A DNA stretch of 64,000 nt. Source: Sorex araneus. Its lineage: Eukaryota > Chordata > Mammalia > Eulipotyphla > Soricidae. Under the pieces are notes generated by a model. That model searched no databases and was not told the origin of the DNA. It worked only from the letters and a program-made list of their open reading frames with translations. The stretch lies in NCBI RefSeq assembly GCF_027595985.1, contig NC_073306.1, forward strand, positions 195,392,000 to 195,455,999. Direction: 5' to 3'. Made by a program: the position numbers and the translations under genes. How positions within the stretch are numbered: position 1 is the first letter of the stretch; every line of letters starts with the position of its first letter. Positions 51,060 through 61,185 of this stretch are shown here, one piece after another.

Positions 51060-51596
51060 TCTTCTGTCCCTGCACCAGGCTGTCTTCACCAAGCCCCCCT
51101 CAGAGGGGGGTGACTTGAACTTCCCTCACCTGTAGAGCCCTGGCAGCCAAAAACCTCCAGAACCCAACCTCAGCCATGTTCAAAGCCACTCTCCACATGC
51201 TTGGATGAGCCTCAGCCATGAAGAAACCGATAGAGGAACCCAGGTATGCGGGACTTGTGGCTGAGATCTCCAAGCCTGCTCGGATCGGGACTGAGTCTCC
51301 TCCAACCAGATCCCCAGTTTTCCAGGAGCTTGGCAGTCACACCACATACTGGCGCCATGTAATCTCAACAGCCAAGATCCAGAGGCTATAAAACAAAACT
51401 CCTGGAAGAGAGTGATGCAGAATTTCACACAGCAGAGTCTGGCAAGCTACCAGTGGCATATTTGATATGCCCAAAGGAGTAACAATAATTCACCTCATTC
51501 CCATGACCCTGAATGTGATAGGGACGAATAGAGACATTACTGGTGCCCGCTCAAGCAAATCGATGAGCAATGGGATGACAGTGATACAGTGACAGT
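51060..51596 (+). mobile_element. B-core element without tRNA head (long form), longest copy
   Basis: About 540 bases. The right part is the B core: 'GTCTGGCAAGCTACCAGTGG', 'TTGATATGCCCAAAGGAGTA', 'CATTACTGGTGCCCGCTCAA', 'AAATCGATGAGCAATGGGAT' and the tail 'GACAGTGATACAGTGACAGT'. To the left, 51220-51430 shares order with 48486-48700 of the antisense copy: 'AGGAACCCAGGTATGCGGGA', 'CTCCAAGCCTGCTCGGATCG', 'CCAGATCCCCAGTTTTCCAG'. 51060-51220 has no partner in the window. No tRNA head and no poly(A). Confidence 0.8.
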
Positions 51597-51907
51597 TATA
51601 GGCATGTATCATTGTATTTTGAGGTTAGAATCAATAACTATTACCAGATTTATAGTAATGTAAATTACTATGAAGATTATGATAAAAATTATAGCCATTT
51701 TATATACATGCTAGATATGTGCTGTACCACTTGCACGATATCCTCAGACTCTATATTGATATATTAATGTTCAAAGTTTCTGATGGCTGTAGGTGGGTGA
51801 TTTGGAAGGTCATTAGGCAGCAGAATAAGACCCTCATACATGGGCTTTGTACTCTTATAAGTGATCCCATTTAAAGTTCCTTAACACATTCTTCCCTGTG
51901 AGGAAAT
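51597..51907. other. AT-rich single-copy DNA
   Basis: Nothing recognised. Confidence 0.35.
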
Positions 51908-51921
51908 AGTGTTAAGCTTGA

Positions 51922-52102
51922 TTTGTTTGTTTTTTTGCTTTTGGGATCATACCCAGTGATGCACGGGGGTTACTCCTGTCTGTGCACTCAGGAATTACTC
52001 CTGGCAGTGCTGTGGGTCCATATGGGATGCTGGGAATCGAACCCGGGTCGGCTGCGTGCAAGGCAAACGCCCTATATGCTGTGCTATCGCTCCAGTCCCA
52101 AG
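51922..52102 (-). mobile_element. tRNA-derived SINE, family A, with TSD
   Basis: Antisense copy, (GTTT)-rich tail, 'GATGCACGGGGGTTACTCCT', 'GGGAATCGAACCCGGGTCGG', 'GTGCTATCGCTCCAGTCCC'. Perfect 14-bp target-site duplication AGTGTTAAGCTTGA at 51908-51921 and 52103-52116. Confidence 0.95.
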
Positions 52103-52116
52103 AGTGTTAAGCTTGA

Positions 52117-52855
52117 AGCCGAAAGAAAATCCTCCCTGAACCATCGTGGCACTCTGATCTCGCGCTTTTAGCCTTAAGTACCTCGGCAGCACATTTCTGT
52201 TATCTGTAAGTGCCCTTCTTGTGATGGTTTTTTCATTGCAACTTGAATGGACAGGACGGCACGAAAGTTCTGGACATCTGTGAGTAGATCTCTGAATACT
52301 CACTACTGAACTATCCAGTGGCAAATGATTCAGAGGTAAATTTTATGTTAGATGTTGTTTCACAAGGTTAAAGAAAGTGTCAGTTAGGGGGCAGGTACGG
52401 GGCAAATAAAAAAAAAGTGTTCGCTCTTTGCGATGTTTCTGTGTTGACACATTTTTCTGTGGCTGTCTGGCCTCTTGCTGTCAGGCATCAACAGTGCTGA
52501 GAAGAGGGTAGAATGCCACGTCCCGACCAGGCCGCGCTCCACAGTCACTGCCCGGTTTCTGAGCGTGACGATGAAGCGTGACTTCTTTGACGAACTTGAA
52601 GTCAAGGATGATCAGAGAGCTGGGAGACATTGTGCATGTCACAAGCAGGGTAAACAAACAGAGTGTGGGGTGATCACCCTCAGATGTGATGTGCAGCTGC
52701 AAGATCTAGAAAAATGGCAGAGTGACCTGCTTCTGTCCCATCAGTTTTATTTCATTTATTGACGACCTCACTTGGCATCACGGATTGTGAAGAAGCAGGA
52801 TGAAAATACACAGAAGGGAAAGTCCTAGTATTCTCTTTCTAGGGATGACGTATAT
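52117..52855. other. repeat-free DNA with retained CpGs; possible cryptic exon or conserved element
   Basis: About 740 bases with no recognised repeat and more CpG dinucleotides than the intron average (52380-52620). A frame on the plus strand (52475-52762) reads '...RPRSTVTARFLSVTMKRDFF' then 'DELEVKDDQRAG' and lies after a pyrimidine-rich stretch ending CTGTCAG (52480) and before CAGGGTAAAC (52648), so an exon 52481-52649 is conceivable. I do not recognise the protein and the minus strand is equally open, so this could be a conserved non-coding element or chance. Confidence 0.3.
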
Positions 52856-52857
52856 AT

Positions 52858-53111
52858 CACTGTAGTGTCACTGTTATCCCTTTGTTCATCGATTTATTCA
52901 AGCGGGCACCAGTAATGTCTCCATTCGTCCCAGCCCTGAGATTTTAGCAGCCTCTCCTTACTCTTTTTTTCCCAACGATTTGAGACAGGGCCAGGGGAAT
53001 GAGACCTGTTATTGTTACTGTAGTTGGCATATCCAGTACGCCACGGGGAGCTTGCCAGGCTCTGCTGTGTGGGCAGGATACTCTCGGTAGCTTGCCGGGC
53101 TCTCCAGGAAG
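52858..53111 (-). mobile_element. B-core element, antisense, 5'-truncated
   Basis: Short-repeat end (ATCACTGTAGTGTCACTGTT) first, then 'TCATCGATTTATTCAAGCGG', 'CGTCCCAGCCCTGAGATTTT', 'GCAGCCTCTCCTTACTC', 'GTAGTTGGCATATCCAGTAC' and 'GGTAGCTTGCCGGGCTCTCC'. It has the inner block also found at 28640 and 48178. No tRNA head; truncated next to an AT repeat. Confidence 0.87.
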
Positions 53112-53200
53112 CATATATATATATATGTATATATACATATATACATATATATATAGTAAATCGAGATAAGAAATATATACATGTATATATACAGAGGAGC
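53112..53200 (+). repeat. (TA)n-rich, partly palindromic
   Basis: CATATATATATATATGTATA-type alternation, self-complementary over about 45 bases. Confidence 0.9.
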
Positions 53201-53544
53201 AAAATATATAGAGGTGCAAGTAAAATCCTTTAATGGGAAAAAAGTAGTAGGACTGAGTATAGTGATTGATTCCTATGCATTAGATTTCACAGTGTGTAAG
53301 ATAAGTAAGGAAAAAACCCCACCAGTAGCTCAATCAACCAAGATCCTGATAGGAAATATATTTATTGAAATCCACGAACAGTCCTTAAATCTTATTATGA
53401 CCTGTAATTGTAACCATTCATCCAGCAAATGCACAATTATTTTGATTATTAAAAAATAATAGGAGAAGATGGCTTCCTATCCCAGTGATTTTCTTTCCGT
53501 ACCATATTTTAGTGGAAATAAATTATGCAGTAGTTCAGGATCAG

Positions 53545-53750
53545 GCATCAGACCAACAGATTGTAATATTACTTGTCACTTAGACTGTGGTCTTGGACTA
53601 GTCACTTGATATCCACTGCCCCTGATCTATAAAATAGGCAGAAAGAGAGTACTGGTATCCAAGGGAATTGTGAAAAATCAAATGCTCTAATATGTATTGA
53701 CAACAGTACCTTTCTCAGGATATGGGCTTAATAATTGTTAGTTTGTTACC
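53545..53750 (+). mobile_element. MIR SINE
   Basis: Good MIR order: 'TTACTTGTCACTTAGACTGT', 'GGTCTTGGACTAGTCACTTG', 'CCTGATCTATAAAATAGGCA', 'GGAATTGTGAAAAATCAAAT', 'ATATGGGCTTAATAATTGTT'. Compare MIR 'GACCTTGGGCAAGTTACTTA' and 'CTGTAAAATGGGGAT'. Confidence 0.75.
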
Positions 53751-53998
53751 TCTTCTGAAGTGCTGTCTGACTATAAGATAGATGAGATACTTTAGGTAGA
53801 TACTTTAGCAAGAAGAGATGAGGTGTTGGCTGTTTTTCAAACACTGTAATTGTCCCTTGAATCAATGAGAATTGACAGTTTATGTTATCTGACACTAGTC
53901 TGATTCTCATGGAGCTGTTTCATTTGATTTAGTATGTCTAGACACATGGGTCTTTCGAATAGACTATTTCTAAGCTCATTAATTTGAAATTATAAAAA
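53751..53998. other. single-copy DNA
   Basis: Nothing recognised. Confidence 0.35.
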
Positions 53999-54002
53999 TT
54001 AG

Positions 54003-54105
54003 GACTTGGGATGTGTCTCACAGTGGCAAATGCATTTTATGCACGAGTCCCTGGGTTTGACCTTTGTCACTGCAAACACATACAGACATGAAAAAAAAAT
54101 CATAA
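54003..54105 (+). mobile_element. tRNA-Ala-like short element with A tail
   Basis: 'GGGATGTGTCTCACAGTGGC', 'TTATGCACGAGTCCCTGGGT' and 'TTGACCTTTGTCACTGCAAA' align by eye with tRNA-Ala (GGGGGTGTAGCTCAGTGG... ATGCACGAGGCCCCGGGTTC), followed by an A-rich end with A9 at 54092. It is a different tRNA source from family A/B. Could be an old ID-like retroposon or a tRNA retropseudogene. Confidence 0.5.
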
Positions 54106-55189
54106 CAGAATTATAAACATTTAAAATACCTGTAACAGTGTGATAAATTTGTAGGATGACTTCCAGATACTGAAATCATGACTTTCCGAATCACTGTTGA
54201 TTTTAAAACTAAATATTATTCTCATCCTTTGTGGATATTTAATTTTTTGTTTTTGTTCACACACACAGGAAAGGTCACAGTGAAATGCCCTTTAATATGT
54301 TAAAATTAGATAATTTAACTTGATTTGCATCTTTCTGCAATGATGGAAGAAGCTCTAGAAGTGGGAAAGTGATGCAAAATTTGCTGCTTGAGATTGTTCT
54401 CCATAAATTACCTCATGGTCTTCCAAATAGCTTTGTATTTCTAAGAACTGCATGAAAGACTTTTTTCAATGTAGAAAAAAATTAGTGCTTAAGTTGTACT
54501 TTTTCCTTTTCATTTACATTTGAGTTTAAGAGATTTTTGGAAGCCTTCCTATATTTGAGAAATTGAAGTGATATGATGGAACAAGGTTGTTATTAAAGAT
54601 ATCTTAATATATTTTTTGGTAATTCTATCTCCCCAATTAGGGAAAAAGATTGTTGGTAATAAAATTTTACACTAAGCAATTTATCACATTATATTAATAG
54701 GGCTGTATTGGATGATATGAAAAAAAGTGGTTTATTTTAATTTTTTGGTACTAAAATATCATACTCTCACTCAATGATCTATCAATGATAGTCTTGTTTT
54801 CTATTTCAGTCTTTGCTTTCATTATTGTCACCTGGCCTCTCCTATTTAAAATAAGAATACTACAAAAAATAAAATTTGTGCTTATGTTAAAAGCAAGTTA
54901 ATCTAATTAAGTATGGCTCTTTGCTGTCTGGATCAGCTTTCTGGGTTATTTGTACAATCTCAAGAGGACCTTAGATGGTGCTGAGATAACCCTTATTTGG
55001 ATCAAGAAGAATCTCTGAGCATGGCTGAAATAAGTTTAACATGATATAAATATTTTTTCAGCGTTTTGCTTGGAATTTCAGAACTTCAAGGTGATTAGTA
55101 ATCATTTGGAATATTTGATAGTGACTTGAGACTTTAGTAACAATAAAAGATTTTTATGGATAGAATGGTTTTGTAGAACTTTTGTGTAG
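54106..55189. other. AT-rich single-copy DNA
   Basis: About 1.1 kb without recognised repeats. Candidate for conserved non-coding DNA, unverified. Confidence 0.4.
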
Positions 55190-55199
55190 CACCAAAATT

Positions 55200-55371
55200 C
55201 TTTTTTTTTCTTTTTTGGGTCCCATCCGGCAATGGACAGGGGTTACTTTTGGCTCTGCACTCAGGAATTACTCCCGGTGGTGCTCAGGGGACCATATGGG
55301 ATGTTGGGATTCGAACCTGGGTTGGTCGCATGCAAGGCAAACCCCTGCCCGCTGTGCTATCACTCCAGCCC
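55200..55371 (-). mobile_element. tRNA-derived SINE, family A, with TSD
   Basis: Antisense copy, 'GGGTCCCATCCGGCAATGGA', 'GGGATTCGAACCTGGGTTGG', 'TGCTATCACTCCAGCCC'. Perfect 10-bp duplication CACCAAAATT at 55190-55199 and 55372-55381. Confidence 0.94.
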
Positions 55372-55549
55372 CACCAAAATTTTTCAGATAGTTTGTGTCT
55401 TACATATCTTCCCTTTGAAATTTATTCTGCATAGTCAGATTATAGTGGCATCATTGACTTTGCATGATATGGGCACGTATTTATTTTTCAGTGTTTAATA
55501 TGCAATTGAAAAGGACCTCATTTGTTTTTCTCTTGGCAAGGACAGGGAG

Positions 55550-55708
55550 GGATTTGGGCCATACCTGGCAGTGCTCAGGAGCTTTTCCTCGTTCTGTGCT
55601 TGTCCTGCCTGCTGATGCTCTGGGGTCCCTGTGGGCAGGGGTGGAACGGGGTCAGCTGTATGGAAGGCGAGTAGTGCTTTAAATCCCACGCTGCCTCTGC
55701 AGTCCTGT
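55550..55708 (-). mobile_element. old tRNA-derived SINE, family A
   Basis: 'GGGATTTGGGCCATACCTGG', 'CAGTGCTCAGGAGCTTTTCC', 'GGGTGGAACGGGGTCAGC', 'CTGCCTCTGCAGTCC'. Diverged. Confidence 0.7.
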
Positions 55709-55775
55709 CTTCTTTGTGCTTTTGGATGCAATATATTTATAGTTTTCAAATTTGATAGTTATTATTTTAGATATT

Positions 55776-55950
55776 GGGGCTGGAGCGATAGTACAGAGGG
55801 TAGGGCGTTTGCCTTGTACGTGGCCAACCTGGGTTTGATTCCCAGCATCTCATATAGTCCCCTGAGCACCAACGGGAGTAATTGCTGAGTGTAGAGCCAG
55901 GAGTCAGCCCTGAGCATCGTCGGGTGTGACCCAAAAAGCCAAAAAAATTT
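55776..55950 (+). mobile_element. tRNA-derived SINE, family A, with TSD
   Basis: Plus-strand copy: 'GGGGCTGGAGCGATAGTACA' head, 'GGGTTTGATTCCCAGCATCT' B box, 'GGGTGTGACCCAAAAAGCC' end. 15-bp duplication ATTAT(T/G)TTAGATATT at 55761-55775 and 55951-55965 with one change. Confidence 0.94.
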
Positions 55951-55965
55951 ATTATGTTAGATATT

Positions 55966-56195
55966 TTATTAGGATCTTGAGAGACAGAGAATCAAGGCCC
56001 ACGTCCCCTCTCATGTCTGAAGAACAGTCTAATAGCAGATAATTTGGATCTGCTCAGAAAACAGAATAGTACCAGGATGCTAAGGACAGGTTCAGGAGTT
56101 TTTGGGTTCACAGGGACCAAGGTAGTTGAAACTTCTTTTCTTCCTTGCTTTATTTTTTAAGAGTGCTCAGATGCTACAGCTTCTGAGATAATAAT
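55966..56195. other. single-copy DNA
   Basis: Nothing recognised. Confidence 0.35.
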
Positions 56196-56199
56196 AACA

Positions 56200-56330
56200 T
56201 GCGGTATATATATATATATACATATATATGTATATATGCACATATATTTGAATATATGATAATAAGATAATAAGGAAATATATGATATGTATGATATGAG
56301 ATATAAGAATATATATGATAATAAGAAAAT
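56200..56330 (+). repeat. (TA)n and ATATGATA-type AT-rich repeats
   Basis: TATATATATATACATATATA then repeated GATATGATATGAGATATAAG-like words. Confidence 0.85.
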
Positions 56331-57430
56331 ATGGGTTCCAGTAAGCTCTATGTAATGCATGTTTGATATTTTCATTTTATTTTAGTGTCTTCAAAATATT
56401 ACAGATGTTTCATCCTGTTAGAAAATATTTCTCTGCAGTTACAGATGACACAGAGCTTACCCTGCTTAATCTCCAATTTTCAGATGTACTTTTCTTCCTC
56501 AGAGGTATTGTGAAATCAGAGCCTCGTTTATAAAGGCAGGCCTTGTCTACTATGGTTAATTATCACGAGTGAAAACTGTCTTTGGAAATGACTAAAACTT
56601 ATGACTGCCAGAAAATGGGAAAAATCAATTATGACATGTTCCTAGATTAACTATTTACTATTTTCAGGAGAGGCCCAATGTTTTATTTTATTATCATTGT
56701 TATTTAAAAGTTGTATTGTTTTTGAGGGACTGTCCTGTACTTTTCTGTGATCTGTGTTCAGTTTTCTAACATGTTTAACCATGAAAGCATCTGAGAAATG
56801 AACATTTCTAAGTGTTTTGGGGGGACTGTTTGATCATACTTGATTCTTTGCTTTTGTTGAGTAAACAGATGTTGCAAACCTGTTTTCAAGATAGTAAATA
56901 AAGTTTGGGTTTACATTATTATTATTATTATTATTTTTTTGCTTATTAAATAGACAATACCCTATTTAAGGAGAAATCATGGCATGTATGCAGTGGAGAG
57001 AGATTATTAGTGACTCAAGTGGGCTCCAAGTAACAGTTGCCAGAAATCCTAAAGACTTGAAGTATCATTTTTGCGGAAGTTGGGTCAATGTATCATACGT
57101 GTTAAAATGACGAGTCACTGGTACTTTTTTTTCAGGAGGGATTTTCTTACTGGTTGTTTCTCACAAAAGATCACAGTGTGTTTGATGTCTCTCTTTTTCT
57201 CTCTACCACCTTACATTTCTCATCTCATTTAAAAATAGAAAGCCCCAGGAAATGTACACAACCAAAAGACATGCTTTCTTCTTGCGGCGATTGGGAATGC
57301 AGTTTTTAGACAAAATGGCACAAGAAATATCTCTTAGCTCTTAACAAGTGTATTTATTGGAGTTTGAAGCGGCAGAGAATTATATTGTTCTTCTACAGCA
57401 GCCCGTAATGTCCTTAATAGAATGATTGAC
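56331..57430. other. single-copy DNA
   Basis: About 1.1 kb with no transposon recognised apart from a (TTA)n run at 56920-56940. No exon signals that I trust. Confidence 0.4.
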
Positions 57431-57431
57431 C

Positions 57432-57628
57432 GGGCTGGGGAGGTAACTCCGGGGGATGGAGTACATGCTTTGGATGGAGTACATGCTTCGGATGCAGGAT
57501 CCTCAGGGTTCGAGGATGCGCGGATCCGCCCTGCCCCAGCCATCCTTGAGGACTGACTGAGCTGGGAGTGACCCCAAGCACATTCAAAGTGTGATCTCCA
57601 TGCCAAAAAATAAAGAAGTAAATAAAGT
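57432..57628 (+). mobile_element. old tRNA-derived SINE with internal duplication
   Basis: 'GGGCTGGGGAGGTAACTCCG' head, 'CTCAGGGTTCGAGGATGCGC' B-box area, 'CTGGGAGTGACCCCAAGCAC' and A-rich end. The head carries a tandem duplication of GGATGGAGTACATGCTTY (57455 and 57473). Confidence 0.7.
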
Positions 57629-58410
57629 GGCTCTCTTTCATATTCATTTTTTTTTTCAACCTCAGGGCTCTTGCACGGACTGCGGTAGATTAAGTTTTCA
57701 GTAAAAAGTTGTTCAAGTGAACAGTACTAGGGATACTGTACTACCATAGTAATAAAGATGGAAACATGATAAAGAAACAGCATTAGGTGAGCAAAGGTTG
57801 CAAGAATTGCCCAAAAGCCTGGACAGACTTCCAGTGAGCTAATACGACAAAGAAGCTGGTATTCAGAACAGTTTTTCTTTTTGATTTACATTAGGAACAC
57901 TTCCAGTCTGTGCAGTCCATGTGGTTTTGAGATTGCTTTCATATGGCCAGGGTGATAGCATCATATACTTGACCGCAAAACACCTTCAGAGTTTATCTTT
58001 TCATAATTGCCTTATAGCTTTTCATTCGCTGACTCATACCGACTTTGGACTTTGACTGGAGATTTAAAAATGATTTATAGTTTATGGGTGTGGACCACAC
58101 AAATAAGACAGTGATTTTCATTTGCTATGAATTTTTGATCTATCATTACCATTGATTAAAGTGGTTAACTTTATTAAAAATACAGACTATTTTTTTTACA
58201 GACTGCCTTTGAAGCTATAAATAATCTACAAGCACAAACATCAAAATGGTACATTATATTATACGTCATTCCTGAGGTTCGGTGGTGAGGTTCAACTTTC
58301 TCATAAACATGAGCAATGAACCTGAAGAGTTAAATCCTCATCCCAACCAGCCTGAGGGGCTTTCAGAAGCCCCCAAGCCGGGTACCTCATGCATTGGGAA
58401 TAAACACATT
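57629..58410. other. single-copy DNA
   Basis: About 780 bases repeat-free. Candidate conserved non-coding DNA. Confidence 0.4.
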
Positions 58411-58414
58411 AGCA

Positions 58415-58452
58415 TCAGGTATATTCAAAAGGGAATCTTTGAATATACCTGA
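58415..58452. repeat. perfect 15-bp inverted repeat, 8-nt loop
   Basis: Arms TCAGGTATATTCAAA (58415-58429) and TTTGAATATACCTGA (58438-58452), loop AGGGAATC. The longest perfect short hairpin that I found. Confidence 0.93.
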
Positions 58453-60115
58453 CGATTTTTCCTGCAAAGAGCTTATCCTGCTTTATGGAGCTTATCTGCG
58501 TCATGCTGAGTTCTCAGGCCTGAGGTTATGTGAAAGTCAGCGTTGGCCCTTGTGTCTGTGGAAGCAGACACAAAGGAAGCGAAGGCTCTTGTGATGTTAC
58601 CCATGTCAGGGATTTTACAATTGACAAGCCATTTCACAGATAGGATAACTCCGGGCTTTATTACCAAGCAGGCGAGCCAACCGGCATGGTGTCCTATTGG
58701 CAGTCTGCAAAGACAACGTAGATGCCACCTAAGAAAATGAGAACTTCTTGGCCTTTACCTATTCAAGCATGTCAGTACGCAAATGCTCCGTCTTCTATCT
58801 GAAAGAAGGCCACGCGGCTTATGCGCTAAGCTCCGATGTCTTACTGAATTGAGTCTGGTTAGTTTTAGTATAATCAGCATTGCTTTTAATCCTCAGACTC
58901 AGGAGTGGATCCAGGCAGAATTGTGTCTGACTGAGAAAGACAGGAAGATGGCCCAAGCTCTGAGACGAGGCAGAAGGTATGCGTGTGGAGTTGGCCTTGC
59001 TTTTAGCAGATGGTTAGTACAGGGATGACCTGTACTGGGAAGAGGGGCTCACCCCAGATGGCAGAAAAGCCGGGAGTCTGCTAGGGGCCAAATTCACTTC
59101 CACTGAGAAGAGCTCTATTGGGTTTAGAGGACTCTGGGATTGGGAATTGTGAGGCAGAGGTTAAGAATAGGTAGGGACGAGATGACTCTGAAAGTGGTAG
59201 TGATGTTACCTGTATATATGCTTGTGAATGTACGGGAATTCGGTTCTGGGAGCAGTTTCTGGGAAAACACATTGGAGTAGATAGTAAGGAGCCAGGAAGA
59301 ATAATTGCCAGGAGACTGAAACTGCACAAGTACTGTGGAAAGGGTACTGGAAAATAAGAGAAGAAAGAGTAAGACCCAGTGGCATATTGGAATTCTGTGA
59401 TGCTGACTTGCATGCAATTTGTACCTTTTATGCTTATTACTGAAATGAAAAGGAAAATCCTAAATTATTTTTCCTCGTAAGGCATTGGCCTAAGAGTGTA
59501 GCTCTTGCCTTGTTATCAGGGTTGGAGACACATGCCAACTCTGCTTTGGACCGGAGAGAGTGAAGGCAGGGCCTTGGGCTAGCACACAACCCATCTTACC
59601 ACGGGGAACTGAGTTGTCACTCTGTACACAGTTGCTCACGAGACCGTCATTTCTGTGTCCATCCTAATATTGTGCAATCTCGTGGGAGATTGATAACATG
59701 AGAGATGAAAGTGTGAGGAGGAAAATTCCCTCTTTAGGTGACTTCCTTAGACTTCTCCCCTGCAGCGTCCTTACGTGTTTTCAGTTGGCCTTAATTTCAG
59801 AGTTGTTTCTCCATCCCCCGAGAGGTACCCTCAGTCCATTTTGTGATTGGCTGTGAGGAGAGCCGAGCAGTGTGGGGCTCCCCCTTTCGTATGGACTGAT
59901 CCTGGACTGAGAAGTGCCTTCAGCTGGAGCCTCCTAACTCAGTTTACACAGCCTTGTATACAACGCTTCAGCCAGTGTGTCATCGTCAGCCTGGAATGAC
60001 GCGAGCCAACCGCTGTTAGCAAACTGATGGACCCAGGGAGAGAATTGGATGAAGAGGGGGTGGCTCTTTATGTTCTTTTAGTTACATTGTGAATTTTCAG
60101 GGCTGTTAGCATTTA
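58453..60115. other. long repeat-free stretch
   Basis: About 1.65 kb with essentially no recognised repeat in a repeat-dense genome and somewhat higher GC. Several 60-110-codon frames exist on both strands without domains. Possible regulatory or exon-bearing DNA; cannot decide by eye. Confidence 0.45.
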
Positions 60116-60147
60116 TTGATCAAAAAGTTGGAGAATCGATATATGTA

Positions 60148-60317
60148 TATTTTTAAATTTTTTGGTCACACCCAGCATTGCTCAGGGGTTACTCCTGGCT
60201 CTGCACTCAGGAATTCCTCCTGGCAGTGCTTGGGGACCATATGGGATGCTGGGAATCAAACCCGGGTCAGCCGCGTGCAAGGCAAATGCCCTACCTGCTG
60301 TGCTATTTCTCCAGCCC
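60148..60317 (-). mobile_element. tRNA-derived SINE, family A
   Basis: 'TTGGTCACACCCAGCATTGC', 'GGAATTCCTCCTGGCAGTGC', 'GGGAATCAAACCCGGGTCAG', 'TATTTCTCCAGCCCC'. Confidence 0.93.
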
Positions 60318-60331
60318 CTTGATTAATTATT

Positions 60332-60507
60332 ATTATTATTTTTGCTTTTTGGGTCACACCTGGTGATGCACAGGGGTTACTCCTGGCTCATGCACTCAGG
60401 AATCACTCCTGGCGGTGCTTGGGGACCATATGGGATGCTGGGAATCAAACCCAGGTCGGCCGTGTACAAGGCAAATGCCCTGCCCGCTGTGCTATCGGTC
60501 CAGCTCC
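60332..60507 (-). mobile_element. tRNA-derived SINE, family A
   Basis: Tail (TTA)n at 60325-60340, 'TGGTGATGCACAGGGGTTAC', 'CAGGAATCACTCCTGGCGGT', 'GGGAATCAAACCCAGGTCGG', 'GTGCTATCGGTCCAGCTCC'. Direct neighbour of the previous copy, same orientation. Confidence 0.94.
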
Positions 60508-60842
60508 AAAATAAAAAATGAATTATTTTTAACAGGGGCTTCTGAATCTTCTTCACGTCATAGAGATATTAGTAACTACTATTTGTTAGGCTCTTTGGAT
60601 AAACAGACAAGAGATCTTGACGTTGGAAGTGACTGTTCTAGAACTCTGACTACACCTGATCCTTCCTGGTCACCTTGAGGAGAGAAGACAATCATTCATT
60701 CCCATCTGTTACTTTGAGCACCCAGGCTGAGCACCACTGCTGTTCACAGTAGACATTGTGGCAGTGTTAGTCAGTACAATTTATGCTAGAGTCGGGGCTC
60801 TGATTTTGCATTTGCTGTGATTTTTTTCCTCCCCATATACTT
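60508..60842. other. single-copy DNA
   Basis: Nothing recognised. Confidence 0.35.
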
Positions 60843-60849
60843 AGAACTT

Positions 60850-60942
60850 CCTTCCTTCCTTCCTTCCTTCCTTCCTTCCTTCCTTCCTTCCTTCCTTCCT
60901 TCCTTCCTTCCTTCCTTCCTTCCTTCCTTCCTTCCTTCCTTC

Positions 60943-61009
<67 letters not shown>

Positions 61010-61010
61010 T
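60850..61010 (+). repeat. compound (TTCC)n(TTTC)n microsatellite
   Basis: About 24 TTCC units followed by about 16-17 TTTC units, the TTTC side touching the SINE body. Serine/leucine/phenylalanine frames are artefacts. Confidence 0.97.
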
Positions 61011-61174
61011 CGCTTTTTGGGTCACACCCAGCGATACACGGGGGTTACTCCTGGCTGTGCACTCAGGAATTACTCTTGGTGGTGCTCAGGGAACCATATG
61101 GGATGCTGGGAATCAAACCCCGGTCAGCCGCGCTCAAGGCAGCACCCTACCTGCTGTGCTATTGCTCCAGTCCC
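60854..61174 (-). mobile_element. tRNA-derived SINE, family A, with hugely expanded tail
   Basis: Body at 61011-61174 ('GCTTTTTGGGTCACACCCAG' to 'TATTGCTCCAGTCCC'). The tail is replaced by a compound microsatellite. A target-site duplication AGAAC(T/C)TCCTT at 60843-60853 and 61175-61185 includes the microsatellite in the inserted unit. The head carries a small deletion (CAAGGCAGCACCC). Confidence 0.9.
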
Positions 61175-61185
61175 AGAACCTCCTT

